This document shows positions 18,379 to 27,382 of a stretch of 64,000 nt of DNA, piece after piece. Each line of letters begins with the position of its first letter. Positions within the stretch are counted from its first letter, which is position 1. Under the pieces are notes generated by a model. It did not search any database and was not told the DNA's origin. It saw only the letters and a program-made list of their open reading frames with translations. Both the position numbers and the translations under genes were made by a program. Origin of the DNA: Halocatena halophila (GTDB lineage: Archaea > Halobacteriota > Halobacteria > Halobacteriales > Haloarculaceae); the NCBI GenBank assembly GCA_027563145.1, contig CP071306.1:682001-746000 (forward strand). The letters are read 5' to 3'.

Positions 18379-18894
18379 TCACGGTGTCGTATCGATGGAG
18401 ATCTGATCGAATGGCGTTCCGTCCATCGAACAGAGCGTTGCCGTTATCGTCCCCGCATCCACGGTGAGCCGTCCATACGCCCGTTTGTTTCCGCGAGGGT
18501 CGGCATGGCTCCCCGGATTGAATACGGGAATCGATCCGAGCGAGTCTATTGATGGCTTGTGTGTGTGTCCGACGATAACGAGATCTGCCTGGCGTTCCCT
18601 GGCGAACAGTGACAACGCCTGGGCCGTGTGACTGTGACCATGGACGAGTAGCAGGCGTGCATCACCGATCGAAATCGTCCGATGATCAGGAAGCGCTCTC
18701 TGGAGATCGAGTCGGTCTCTGTTTCCCACAACAGCGAGCAGTTCGGCCGCCTCTGCACTGATCGCGTCGTAGACGGCCCGCGTCGTGAAATCGCCGGCGT
18801 GTATCACCAGCGACGACGAACGGACATCTGCCAATAGCTGCCCGGATAGCCCATGGCCCGTCCGACCATGTGTGTCTGAGAGGATTACGACCAT
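18379..18894 (-). CDS. YfcE/MJ0936-type metallophosphoesterase
   Basis: 171 residues of the calcineurin-like fold. Metal-binding motifs in order: SDTHGR near the start, HAGDFT, VVGNRD, VHGHSH, VGHTHKP and NPGSHADPRG. This spacing is that of the small archaeal/bacterial YfcE and MJ0936 phosphodiesterases. It hydrolyses phosphodiesters with two metal ions; the physiological substrate is unknown. It is a cytosolic protein, and the gene is monocistronic by position. Confidence 0.9.
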   Translation of the reverse strand: MVVILSDTHGRTGHGLSGQLLADVRSSSLVIHAGDFTTRAVYDAISAEAAELLAVVGNRDRLDLQRALPDHRTISIGDARLLLVHGHSHTAQALSLFARERQADLVIVGHTHKPSIDSLGSIPVFNPGSHADPRGNKRAYGRLTVDAGTITATLCSMDGTPFDQISIDTTP

Positions 18895-19205
18895 GGATAT
18901 ATTCCAGAGGCGAGCAAGTTATCTCATAGGATCGAAAACCAGTCAATTATTAGACATTCGTGCCGATCGTGTATTTTACAACCAGGATATTGAGTACGAA
19001 TAGGGAAACCGAATCAGCACCACCAGAACACGAACAGGATCGGGTCAACAGTTATTAGTCACCACTGAGATGAACACCAATAGATACGTTACTACACGAA
19101 CGAGACGGCTGGCGATGATTGGACATATCCACTTTGCGCGACGAGCGACACCCGAATCACACCGTCGGGGGCGGGCAGTACCCGTCCAGAAACGAACGGT
19201 GTGAA
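18895..19205. other. Divergent intergenic region
   Basis: A 311-bp AT-richer gap between the phosphoesterase and the histidine kinase. It must hold both promoters: CAAGTTATCTCATAGG and TCAATTATTAGAC near 18915-18956 are TATA-like. The kinase frame is open upstream to 19119, but its residues there do not look like protein. I see no RNA gene or clear repeat. Confidence 0.4.
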
Positions 19206-20732
19206 ATGAGCGATCTGCCCCAGCGACCGGTGTCGAGACGACTCCAGAGGCGACTCTGTGGACTCGTAATCGTTGGGTATGGCTGCCTCACCGGGACGGT
19301 CCATCTCTATCACCTTCTCGGTGATAGCTCGCCAGGATTGATTGCCACCGTCTACGGGGCGTTCGTTCCGTTCTGTCTCTCGGTTGGGCTGATTGTCGGG
19401 GGGCTCTGGGCTGGGCAACGATCGATCGACCCCCAGTATCTCCGAAAGCTTGTCGTCTGGACGATAACCGGAGGGGCGGTGTTTCTCGTCTCTGGGATGT
19501 TACTGATGTCGTATCAGTCCGCCGTTGGTGGCGTGCTGGTAGAGCAGCTCTACGTTCTCAGCAACGTCGCAACCGGCGGTTCAGTGGTGGGATTCATCAT
19601 TGGACAGTATGCGGGGCAGATCGAACGACAGAACGAACAGCTCGACCGATATCAACAGCGACTGGAGCGAGAACACGATCGATACGTGGCACTGTTCGAC
19701 TCACTGTTGAACCCGGCAATCCAGTACGATCTTCTGGGAGACACGGCCGTGATCCGCGTGGCGAATCCGGCGTTCAAGCGCCTCTTCGATGTCGATTCGG
19801 AAGCAGTTTCGGGCACTCGCGTCGAATCGGCGATCGAACCGTCCGACATCGAAACCTCGGCGTTCGACATCGAGCGCGCACTGCGTGCGGACACCGCCGT
19901 ACAGAATGAAGTGCGGCTGAAAACGGCCGTTGGAATCAAGGATTTTCTCGTCCACGTGATTCCACCGGCTGTTGCCTCGGTCGGAACCGGCCATCTCGTG
20001 GCGGTCGACATTTCTGATCGCAAGCAGTACGTCCGGCGGCTCGAAGTCCTTAATCGCGTTCTCAGACACGATCTCCGCAACGACGCCGGCGTGATCATCG
20101 GAAACACCCAGCTCCTAACAGAGGTAAACGGCCCGTGTGAGTATATCGAGACGATACGAAACACGGCCACAGATCTGGTATCGCTGAGCGAAACCGTCCG
20201 CGAGATCGAAAACGCCCTCGACAGCGACCAGCGGGCGAACGGGACACTCAAACTACAACAGATCCTGAGTGGCTGTATCGACCGTGCCATGACGGACTAC
20301 CCGAACGCAGAGATTGTGAGTTGTTGGGAGACTGATTCTGCAGTTCGCATTCTCGGGAACGATCAGCTCGCAATCGCGTTCGACAACGTGATCGAAAACG
20401 CCATCGAACACAATGACAGGGAAAAACCATCCGTCACGGTCACCATCTCGAACGAGATAACGGATTTTGTGACCGTCGAAATTGCTGATGATGGACCGGG
20501 ATTGCCAGAACGAGAACGGCGGGTGTTCAACGACGGCACTGAATCCGAACTCGAGCACTCATTTGGACTGGGCCTCTGGCTCGTCAACTGGGTGGTCGTC
20601 GATTCGGGCGGGAACGTTATTGTGGACGAAACCGATGATGGCGGTGGACTCATTCGGATACATCTCCCAAAAGCGTCGATCTCAAGCAGTCAGCAGGAAG
20701 CGTCGGTAGGAGTCGATAAACTTAAACAATGA
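19206..20732 (+). CDS. Membrane histidine kinase with PAS domain
   Basis: 508 residues. The first ~140 residues hold about four transmembrane helices (e.g. VVGFIIGQY). A short coiled-coil linker RQNEQLDRYQQRLEREHDRY leads into a PAS-like domain (ALFDSLLNPAIQYD). The phospho-accepting histidine is in LRHDLRNDAGVIIG, the haloarchaeal HisKA form. The HATPase domain shows NVIENAIEHND, DDGPGLPERE and FGLGLWLVNW. It would sense an unknown signal and phosphorylate a response regulator not found next to it. ATG at 19206 is chosen because the hydrophobic domain follows soon after. Confidence 0.88.
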   Translation: MSDLPQRPVSRRLQRRLCGLVIVGYGCLTGTVHLYHLLGDSSPGLIATVYGAFVPFCLSVGLIVGGLWAGQRSIDPQYLRKLVVWTITGGAVFLVSGMLLMSYQSAVGGVLVEQLYVLSNVATGGSVVGFIIGQYAGQIERQNEQLDRYQQRLEREHDRYVALFDSLLNPAIQYDLLGDTAVIRVANPAFKRLFDVDSEAVSGTRVESAIEPSDIETSAFDIERALRADTAVQNEVRLKTAVGIKDFLVHVIPPAVASVGTGHLVAVDISDRKQYVRRLEVLNRVLRHDLRNDAGVIIGNTQLLTEVNGPCEYIETIRNTATDLVSLSETVREIENALDSDQRANGTLKLQQILSGCIDRAMTDYPNAEIVSCWETDSAVRILGNDQLAIAFDNVIENAIEHNDREKPSVTVTISNEITDFVTVEIADDGPGLPERERRVFNDGTESELEHSFGLGLWLVNWVVVDSGGNVIVDETDDGGGLIRIHLPKASISSSQQEASVGVDKLKQ

Positions 20733-20797
20733 ATACAATTCCATAATACTCCAGATATGTAGGGACATACGATGAGTTATGGCAACTAATACCGAGG

Positions 20798-20806
20798 TTT
20801 TTTATA
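20798..20806 (+). promoter_or_regulatory. TATA box for NhaC antiporter
   Basis: A TTTTTTATA run centred about 29 bp upstream of the ATG at 20832 fits a leaderless transcript and supports that ATG over the GTG at 20823. Confidence 0.5.
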
Positions 20807-20831
20807 GAAGTAAACGGAGTTTGTGCCAGTT

Positions 20832-22505
20832 ATGGCGCTCGAATCCATTTCGGCCGGTCCGTGGGCACTGGTGCCCCCACTGCTGGCAATCATTCTCGCA
20901 TGGCACATTCGCGATGCACTGATTGGACTGTTCGTCGGTATCATGAGTGCAGCGGTCGTGTACGGTGCCCACAAACCCGCGGCCGTCGGCGTCCCACCGG
21001 GGCTCGTCGATGGTCCCATCGGGAACGTTGTCGGTGCAGTCCTGGGTTTGACTACGATTCCGACGCTCATCGCCACAGCCCCGCTGTTTAATGACTCGTG
21101 GTACGTCGAAAACGTACTCGTTGCACTGTTTATGATCGGTGGCATGATCGGCCTGATGATCCGATCCGGGGCAATTCAGGGGGTGCTCGAGGCACTGACC
21201 GACCGCGTCAGCAACGAAGCCCAGGCCGAGCAAGCGACTTTTCTCGCAGGGGTCATCATCCACATTGATGATTACTTCAACTGCCTCGTTGTCGGGTCGA
21301 TGATGCGCCCACTGACGGACAAATACAACATTTCGCGGGCAAAGCTCGCGTACTACGTCGACAGCGCCGGAAGTCCGGCCGCTCGATTGGCGTTCTACTC
21401 CACCTGGGGTGTTGCGCTCATCGGCTTTATCGGGCAGGGAATCGTCACGGCACAACAGGATGGACAGCTTCCAGCCCATCTGAGTGGGCTCGTTACCGGC
21501 ACTGGAGCCGATGCGAGCGCCGCGACCGGACAGATCTGGCCACTATTTTTCAATAGTATTTTGTTCGGATTCTACTCCTGGATTGCGCTCATCATCGCTG
21601 CGCTGGTTGCCTGGCAGGTCATTCCAAACTTTGGGCCGATGAAACACGAGGAAGATCGTGCGCGCGCCGGTGACGGCGTGTACGGACCTGACGATAACCC
21701 CATGATCTCCGAGGAGATGGACCAGTACGGGATGGCTGAATCTGCCACGCCCGACTGGCGCAACTTCGCAATTCCAATTGGAACGATGATTGTGCTGGCG
21801 TTTGCGGCGATGTTCTGGCGTGCGTCGCCGGTGTTGCAAGCACCGTCAATGCAGACCCTGTTTTCGATCCCAGGATACACGCTCAGACTCCCGGCAGGCG
21901 GGCAGTGGTCGTTCAACATCGGGGGGGTGCGGCTCGGATTGGCAGCCACGGGTGCAATGGTTGTTGCATTTGCGCTGTATCGACTGCGTGGTGACATTCC
22001 GTCCAACTCCGATGCCAGCGATGCGATGGTTCATGGATTTAAGGGAATTCTCCTTGCGGCCGCGATCCTGACGCTTGCAAGCTCAATCCAGAACAGCGTG
22101 ACGACGCTTGGCATCTCCTCGTTTGTCACCAACTGGTTCGCCGGCGTTCCTCCCGAAATCATCCCCGTTTCGTTGTTCCTCGTGACTGGGTTCATTAGCT
22201 TCTCTGATGGGAGCTCCTGGGCAACCTACGGTGTGATGCTCCCGATTGCGATTCCAATCGTCTTTTCCACTGGTGCGAACCTGCCGCTGGTCATCGGTGC
22301 GGTGTTCAGCGGAGGCATTTTCGGCGATCACTGTTCGCCGATCAGCGACACGACAGTGCTCTCCTCATCGACGAGTGGAAGCGACCACATGGTTCACGTC
22401 CGGACACAACTGCCATACGCACTGGTTACGGCTACGATCGCGGGCGTGTTGTTCGTAATCCTCGGATTCATTGTTCCGGCTGGCTTTCGGATCTTCCCCT
22501 ACTGA
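20832..22505 (+). CDS. NhaC-family Na+/H+ antiporter
   Basis: 557 residues with about 11-12 transmembrane helices. Family blocks: a PPLLAIILAWHIRDALIG start, DDYFNCLVVGSMMRPLTDKY, YYVDSAGSPAA, and near the end SFSDGSSWATYGVMLPIAIP and GDHCSPISDTTVLSS. These last two are highly conserved in NhaC/YqkI-type carriers (COG1757). It exports Na+ (or exchanges organic anions) across the cytoplasmic membrane, sensible for a halophile. Exact ion pair is inferred. Confidence 0.9.
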   Translation: MALESISAGPWALVPPLLAIILAWHIRDALIGLFVGIMSAAVVYGAHKPAAVGVPPGLVDGPIGNVVGAVLGLTTIPTLIATAPLFNDSWYVENVLVALFMIGGMIGLMIRSGAIQGVLEALTDRVSNEAQAEQATFLAGVIIHIDDYFNCLVVGSMMRPLTDKYNISRAKLAYYVDSAGSPAARLAFYSTWGVALIGFIGQGIVTAQQDGQLPAHLSGLVTGTGADASAATGQIWPLFFNSILFGFYSWIALIIAALVAWQVIPNFGPMKHEEDRARAGDGVYGPDDNPMISEEMDQYGMAESATPDWRNFAIPIGTMIVLAFAAMFWRASPVLQAPSMQTLFSIPGYTLRLPAGGQWSFNIGGVRLGLAATGAMVVAFALYRLRGDIPSNSDASDAMVHGFKGILLAAAILTLASSIQNSVTTLGISSFVTNWFAGVPPEIIPVSLFLVTGFISFSDGSSWATYGVMLPIAIPIVFSTGANLPLVIGAVFSGGIFGDHCSPISDTTVLSSSTSGSDHMVHVRTQLPYALVTATIAGVLFVILGFIVPAGFRIFPY

Positions 22506-22563
22506 ACGGCACCCACGACGGGTGACCGCGACCGTTTTACGCGCGAGTCGGATAGACTCGCCA

Positions 22564-23634
22564 ATGAGCACTCCCGACCCCGACGTCTACGAACAGGGTC
22601 GCGGAATGGACGCCCACAACCAGGTGATGCGTCGCATCCGCGCACAGAATCAACAGTCCTACGATCCTCATGAGCCAACGCGTGTCTGGCTCGATGAAGA
22701 CAACACCCCAGATGGTGTACGCCAGTCACTGACGATTATTCTGAACACTGGCGGCTGCCGGTGGGCAAGAGCCGGCGGCTGTACGATGTGTGGCTATGTG
22801 GCCGAATCCGTCGATGGGGGCTCGGTGAGCCATGAAGCACTCATTACGCAGATTGAGGCCTGTCTCGACCACGAAGCAGAACAAACTGACACGCCAGCAG
22901 AGCTGGTGAAAATCTACACCTCGGGGTCATTTCTCGACGAGCGAGAAGTGCCTGCTCGAACCCGGCGGGCGATCGCAGAAACCTTCAGTGATCGGGAACG
23001 ACTCGTCGTCGAGAGCCTTCCGGATTTCGTCGACGACGACGCCCTCGCCGATTGTATGCACAGTGGGCTGGCCGTAGACGTTGCGATCGGACTCGAAACT
23101 GCCACGGATCGGATTCGTCACGATTGTGTGAACAAATATTTCGATTTCAGTGCGTTCGAAGCGGCCAGTGAGACCGCTGTGAAAAACGGTGCCGGGATCA
23201 AGGCGTATCTGTTGATGAAGCCGCCATTTTTGAGTGAAGAGGAGGCAATCAACGACATGATTCGGTCGGTTGAGCGGTGTAGCGAGTACGCCCATACCGT
23301 CTCAATGAATCCGACAAACGTCCAGCGCTACACGATGGTCGAAGAAATCTACCACGACGGGGGCTACCGGCCACCGTGGCTCTGGTCGGTCGCAACCGTG
23401 CTCGAAGCGACTGCAGACGCAGATGCGATCGTCGTCTCCGACCCGGTAGGACACGGCAGCGATCGAGGACCACACAACTGTGGTGAGTGTGATGAGCACG
23501 TACAGATCGCCATCAAAGACTTCAACCGCCGCCAGGATCCATCGGTGTTCGAAGAAGTGTCGTGTGACTGCGAACGGATCCACGCTGGAGTCCGCAAGCG
23601 AGAAACGAGCTACAACCAGCCGCTCATTCGATAA
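22564..23634 (+). CDS. raSEA: Archaeosine biosynthesis radical SAM protein RaSEA
   Basis: 356 residues, an Elp3-like radical SAM enzyme. The cluster site is GGCRWARAGGCTMCGYVAES: the cysteines of this family have a longer spacing than CxxxCxxC. Further blocks are LVKIYTSGSFLDEREVP and SLPDFVDDDALAD, then AIGLETATDRIR, and a C-terminal CGECDEHVQIAIKDFNRRQDPSVF typical of TIGR01210 proteins. RaSEA acts with ArcS to turn the lysine adduct of preQ0-tRNA into archaeosine at tRNA position 15. arcS and tgtA lie at the right end of this window. Convergent overlap of 11 bp with purQ. Confidence 0.9.
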   Translation: MSTPDPDVYEQGRGMDAHNQVMRRIRAQNQQSYDPHEPTRVWLDEDNTPDGVRQSLTIILNTGGCRWARAGGCTMCGYVAESVDGGSVSHEALITQIEACLDHEAEQTDTPAELVKIYTSGSFLDEREVPARTRRAIAETFSDRERLVVESLPDFVDDDALADCMHSGLAVDVAIGLETATDRIRHDCVNKYFDFSAFEAASETAVKNGAGIKAYLLMKPPFLSEEEAINDMIRSVERCSEYAHTVSMNPTNVQRYTMVEEIYHDGGYRPPWLWSVATVLEATADADAIVVSDPVGHGSDRGPHNCGECDEHVQIAIKDFNRRQDPSVFEEVSCDCERIHAGVRKRETSYNQPLIR

Positions 23635-24322
23635 CGGTCGTTCTCTCACTGAAGCCGTGTAAAATACCCTGTCCGTCGGTGCCTGCTTGGCGGCGTGATG
23701 GCAGTGTTGCGCGCTCGGGATGGGGCATCAACACCGCCGTCGTGTCTCGGTCGCCGAGAACGCCCGCAATGTTGTCCGTCGAACCATTTGGATTTGCCCC
23801 ATCGGTTACATTTCCGTTGGGATCACAGTACCGAAAGAGAACGCGATCGTTCGCTCGAAGCGTTGCAAGCCGTTCTTCGGTGATCTCGAACCGTCCTTCT
23901 CCATGAGCGATCGGGAGTGAAATTACTGCCCCCTGTTCGAAGCGTCGGGTCCAGGGTGTCTCTGCGTTTTCGACCCGCAGATGAACGTGTTCACACTGGA
24001 ACCGTGCTCGCTCGTTCGTCGTGAACGCACCGGGGGTTAGGCCACTTTCAGACCCAATCTGTGCGCCGTTACAGACGCCCAGCACTGGAACCCCTCGTCG
24101 TTCGTGCTCGCGAATGTCTGCCATAATTGGAGACTGGGCGGCCATCGCCCCTGCCCGAAGGTAATCACCGTACGAAAACCCACCAGGCAAGACGATTCCG
24201 TCGGTGTCTGCTGGCAGCCCATCCTCGTGCCAGACGCGTTCTGCCGTGTAGCCGAGTTGTTCGAGGGCCTGCACGGCGTCGCGATCACAGTTGCTCCCGC
24301 CGAACTGTACGACAGCAATCAT
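23624..24322 (-). CDS. purQ: Phosphoribosylformylglycinamidine synthase, glutaminase subunit PurQ
   Basis: A 232-residue class-I amidotransferase. It begins MIAVVQFGGSNCDRD. The oxyanion segment is LPGGFSYGDYLRAGA, the nucleophilic Cys is in VLGVCNGAQIG (about residue 84), and the His/Glu pair lies in MPHPERA. It supplies ammonia to PurL in the fourth step of purine synthesis. It overlaps purS by four bases (ATGA), and the two are translated together. purL is not in the window. Confidence 0.96.
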   Translation of the reverse strand: MIAVVQFGGSNCDRDAVQALEQLGYTAERVWHEDGLPADTDGIVLPGGFSYGDYLRAGAMAAQSPIMADIREHERRGVPVLGVCNGAQIGSESGLTPGAFTTNERARFQCEHVHLRVENAETPWTRRFEQGAVISLPIAHGEGRFEITEERLATLRANDRVLFRYCDPNGNVTDGANPNGSTDNIAGVLGDRDTTAVLMPHPERATLPSRRQAGTDGQGILHGFSERTTVIE

Positions 24323-24570
24323 CGTTCGGAGATCTGAACCTCGTAGTCGTGAATCGTCGGATTCGCGAGCAACCGATCTGCCATCTCTGTCACTTGCTCT
24401 CGTGCCTTTCCAGTAGATGGAGCTTCGAGGTCGATTTCGTACTGATCGGCAGATCGAAGGGCAGAGAGTTCGAATCCCAGGCGATCGAGCGCACGCTGAG
24501 TCGTCTTCGCCTCTGGATCCAGAACACCGTGTTTCAACCGTACGGTAACCGTCGCCGTGTACGCGGTCAT
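24319..24570 (-). CDS. purS: Phosphoribosylformylglycinamidine synthase subunit PurS
   Basis: 83 residues. Family features: VTVRLKHGVLDPEAKTTQRALDRLGF, the PurS signature, followed by VRSADQYEIDL-like strand (here LRSADQYEIDL) and MADRLLANPTIHDYEV. It bridges PurQ and PurL in the FGAM synthase complex. ATG at 24570 is chosen since the first beta-strand (YTATVTVRL) follows directly. Confidence 0.95.
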   Translation of the reverse strand: MTAYTATVTVRLKHGVLDPEAKTTQRALDRLGFELSALRSADQYEIDLEAPSTGKAREQVTEMADRLLANPTIHDYEVQISER

Positions 24571-24939
24571 TGGCGTTCGATCAGAGACGAGCAGCAAAAG
24601 GGGTTGTTATCCTTACGTACTATCACAGCCTGGTGTCCACCCTGTGGAGACCCATCACCACTGGGCGAACGGAAGGCAAAAAGACACTACAATAGCTGAG
24701 ACATCCCGCCGTCGTGAGTGAATCGCCGTTTTTCGGTGCTGGATTCGACATATCGTAATATTTTTCATGAAGGAGGTATGTATCTGGCTATTGATACACT
24801 GTTAGATCAGGCAGTAAAGTCGACTATGTCGGGTATATTTGGATCTTCAACGGACATATCGGGAGTGAGAACACGTTATGTAATTTACCAAAAAATATAA
24901 TTATCTCGCTAATAAAGAATCTTACGAGGTTTGAAAAAC
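24571..24939. other. AT-rich divergent intergenic region
   Basis: 369 bp between purS and the B3/B4 gene. From about 24740 it is strongly AT-rich. A 60-codon frame at 24718-24900 starts with GTG but has no family resemblance or promoter at a suitable distance, so I leave it uncalled. AAAAATATAATTATC near 24890-24905 is a likely TATA element for the downstream gene. Confidence 0.4.
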
Positions 24940-25638
24940 ATGGATAGCGCCAATTCGATAATCGTCCGAGAGGACGCCCGAGAGCTGGGTGTCACGGCTC
25001 CGGTCGGCTGTGTCATTAGCGGTCTTGACGTGCGCTCAGAGGCACCAGAACTGGATTCGGACGTGGCTGCAGTTGAGTCGCTCGCACAGGAACGCCCCGA
25101 AGAAATACTCGACTCTCAGATCGTCGATGGGTCTCGCAAGCTGTACGCCGAAATGGGATATTCGGACATCAAGCCCGACGGCGAGATGCGGTTCGATCTA
25201 GTTCGACGCCGTGGACTCAAGCGACACAACAATGTGGTGGACGCCTACAACATCGTGGGGGCTGAATTCGGGCTTGGCCTCGGAATGCACGACACTGCTC
25301 AGCTGGGCGGCGACATCGTCATCGAACGGGCATCCGGTGGCGAGCGGCTGATTCCGCTGTTCCGTGAGAGCTACCGATCGGCAAATCCGGGAGATCTGCT
25401 CTATGGAACGCGCCGACATCCGCTGTGGATCTCCGGGCAGATCGGCCGCGACTCCGACGAGTTCAAGGTGACAGAATCGACAGACGAAGCCCTGTTGATG
25501 GTTGTGGGCAACGAGAACACGACCGAATCGCACAACCGAGCTGTCTGCGAGCGGACGGTTGAACTGATCCAGAAGACCTGTCCTGAAGCGACCGCCGAGT
25601 ACCTGGACGTTGTTGACGAAGCGCTGATTATCGCGTAG
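24940..25638 (+). CDS. B3/B4 domain protein (PheRS-beta B3/4-like)
   Basis: 232 residues. It contains the B3/B4 fold found in phenylalanyl-tRNA synthetase beta and in stand-alone proteins: RRRGLKRHNNVVDAYNIVGAEFGLGLGMHD is the core, followed by GDIVIERASGGERL and NPGDLLYGTRRHPLWISGQ. Stand-alone members may deacylate or bind mischarged aminoacyl-tRNA or amino acids; the role here is inferred only. A TTG nine bases upstream is also in frame, but the ATG is preferred. Confidence 0.82.
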   Translation: MDSANSIIVREDARELGVTAPVGCVISGLDVRSEAPELDSDVAAVESLAQERPEEILDSQIVDGSRKLYAEMGYSDIKPDGEMRFDLVRRRGLKRHNNVVDAYNIVGAEFGLGLGMHDTAQLGGDIVIERASGGERLIPLFRESYRSANPGDLLYGTRRHPLWISGQIGRDSDEFKVTESTDEALLMVVGNENTTESHNRAVCERTVELIQKTCPEATAEYLDVVDEALIIA

Positions 25639-25674
25639 ATAGACAGGATCTTTTTTGCGGCCGTCACACCCCGA

Positions 25675-26601
25675 TTACAGCTCTCTTGCATTCTCCCAGA
25701 GCTCGTCGAACACCCGATCCGCAGTCGTGAGATACGAATTATCCATGAGAGAGTCCGCTCGACCTTCGATCGATGGTGGCGCAACATACCCCACGCAACC
25801 ATCCGAATTCATACAGTTGCGCTCCATCAAAAACTCGTAGAGAATTTCGTGCTTTTCTTCAAACGCCGCACGATCCAGGTTGTAGACACCGTATCCCACG
25901 ATAAGGGGTGCGTCAGTGATTCTGAATTTGCAGTTTCGCGCTACAGTCATCTCACCGCCAGAATGGTCGCTGAGCAAGTCAGTGAAATCACCGATGCAGG
26001 TTTCCCAGTCCTCATCAGCATCAGCCACGAGGAGATATTTGTACTCCCTATCCTGGCTGATGTTGGATGACACCGCATTAAAAAACTGACCCGGTGTCTC
26101 CGAATCCCCATTCGCGAGGTTGTATTCGAAATTTCGAAGCACGAGCTTCGTTTCGATACTGTGTTCCTCAAGGCAGATAGTTTCTCGATTGGAGACTATT
26201 CCTGCGTTGTACTCGGTTCGATCAGTTTTCAGATAATCGTTAATTTGCTCATCAAGTGACTCAGAGATTGTCCGTCCGACTCGTGCCAGCAGTGACGTTC
26301 GTTCGGCCGTTCGATCCTGTAGATTACCCAATGATTTATCGACGTGGCGGATGACGGGATCGTAATCCTGGTTCGTGTGTTCGTCTTTTTCGCCGAACAC
26401 CAGAAAATCGAGGGTTACGTCGAAAACGTCTGCCAGTGCGACAAGATTTTCGAGGCTCGGTCGAGACTGCCCTTTGCGGTACTGGGCGATTGAGGACGAT
26501 GACACACCGATCTCATTTGCAACTTCGTTGTAACTTTTATCAGATACAGCCAGTAATTCTGACAATTTCTCTTCTAGTTTGATCTCAGTTTCTTCTTGCA
26601 T
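25675..26601 (-). CDS. XRE-type HTH regulator with a large unknown C-terminal domain
   Basis: 308 residues. The N-terminal 70 residues form an HTH_3/Cro-C1 domain: SYNEVANEIGVSSSSIAQYRKGQSRPSLENLVALADVF. A coiled linker follows. The C-terminal ~170 residues include KYLLVADADEDWETC and FRITDAPLIVGYGVYNLD; I do not recognise this as a named family, though its end could be an effector-sensing domain. Lower GC and looser codon use than neighbours hint at acquisition. It is transcribed convergently with the B3/B4 gene, 36 bp apart. Target unknown. Confidence 0.75.
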   Translation of the reverse strand: MQEETEIKLEEKLSELLAVSDKSYNEVANEIGVSSSSIAQYRKGQSRPSLENLVALADVFDVTLDFLVFGEKDEHTNQDYDPVIRHVDKSLGNLQDRTAERTSLLARVGRTISESLDEQINDYLKTDRTEYNAGIVSNRETICLEEHSIETKLVLRNFEYNLANGDSETPGQFFNAVSSNISQDREYKYLLVADADEDWETCIGDFTDLLSDHSGGEMTVARNCKFRITDAPLIVGYGVYNLDRAAFEEKHEILYEFLMERNCMNSDGCVGYVAPPSIEGRADSLMDNSYLTTADRVFDELWENAREL

Positions 26602-26838
26602 AGTTATCCTTCACTGCGTTCCGACATAAAAAGTTTTTTGAGTTGATATTCGGAGCCACAGATAGATGCGATCAACGAACGCTGGATAAACGCAGGTTTA
26701 TAAGTTAGTTCGGATCTATCTGATCTAGTATGTAAATACGCCCATCCAGGTATTGCATCCGGCAGATGATAGGACTCCAACCGTGATCGTATAGCTGTGA
26801 GCAAAACGGATAGTTGCCACTATAGTCAGAATTCAGAT
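26602..26838. other. Intergenic region with divergent promoters
   Basis: 237 bp between the XRE regulator and the zinc-finger protein. AAAGTTTTTTGAG and CAGGTTTATAAGTTAG (about 26692-26707) are AT-rich promoter-like stretches. An open minus-strand frame here has no support. No RNA gene is visible. Confidence 0.35.
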
Positions 26839-27339
26839 ATGAGCAAAACAATGAAACAAACGGGCCCACGAACGGCCCCCGACAGGGAGTACGTATGCAC
26901 GAACTGTGATCGTGGATTCAGTACGCGAATGGCCCAACAGATCGCGATGATTACCGACGAAACTGCAGAACTGATGTGTTCGTGGTGTCGCCACACGGAT
27001 TGCTACGATGCACCCGATGAAGCCGATATCGAGCGCCCGCCACCCGTTGTCGATGTGCGCCAGTCGCTGGAAAATGAATCCAGCCCCACCGTCGATATCG
27101 AATTCGAGGGCGGTGTCATCGTGCAGTTCAGACTGGGTGACGACGGGATTGTACGCCAAGAGACGGTCGACACCGACGGGACAACGCTGGCGAGTCGGGT
27201 AGCTCGCCACGATGGGCCCCCAACAGCTTCGCCGTCAGTTCACGGTGAGCGCTTGCTCGAAACGTACCGTCGATACACCGTCAGAGGGCTTGGCATACAG
27301 CGTCCGCACCTGGCAGTTGGGCTGTTAGAAGATTACTGA
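26839..27339 (+). CDS. Hypothetical zinc-finger protein
   Basis: 166 residues from the ATG at 26839. Near the N-terminus are two CxxC knuckles (VCTNCDRGF and LMCSWCRHTDC, about 23 residues apart) that would bind one zinc ion. The rest is acidic and contains a beta-rich segment VDIEFEGGVIVQFRLGDDG. It is a probable small zinc ribbon of haloarchaeal type with no known role. An earlier in-frame start at 26797 would add 14 residues containing another MSK start-like string; I prefer the second. Confidence 0.6.
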   Translation: MSKTMKQTGPRTAPDREYVCTNCDRGFSTRMAQQIAMITDETAELMCSWCRHTDCYDAPDEADIERPPPVVDVRQSLENESSPTVDIEFEGGVIVQFRLGDDGIVRQETVDTDGTTLASRVARHDGPPTASPSVHGERLLETYRRYTVRGLGIQRPHLAVGLLEDY

Positions 27340-27382
27340 AAGCTAAGTGAGAATCGCCAGTTCGAGTGCAGCCGTGGCGATC

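Noticed and set aside
24718-24900. 60-codon plus-strand frame in the AT-rich gap
   Set aside because: No motif, no membrane helix or suitable promoter; likely chance in AT-rich sequence.
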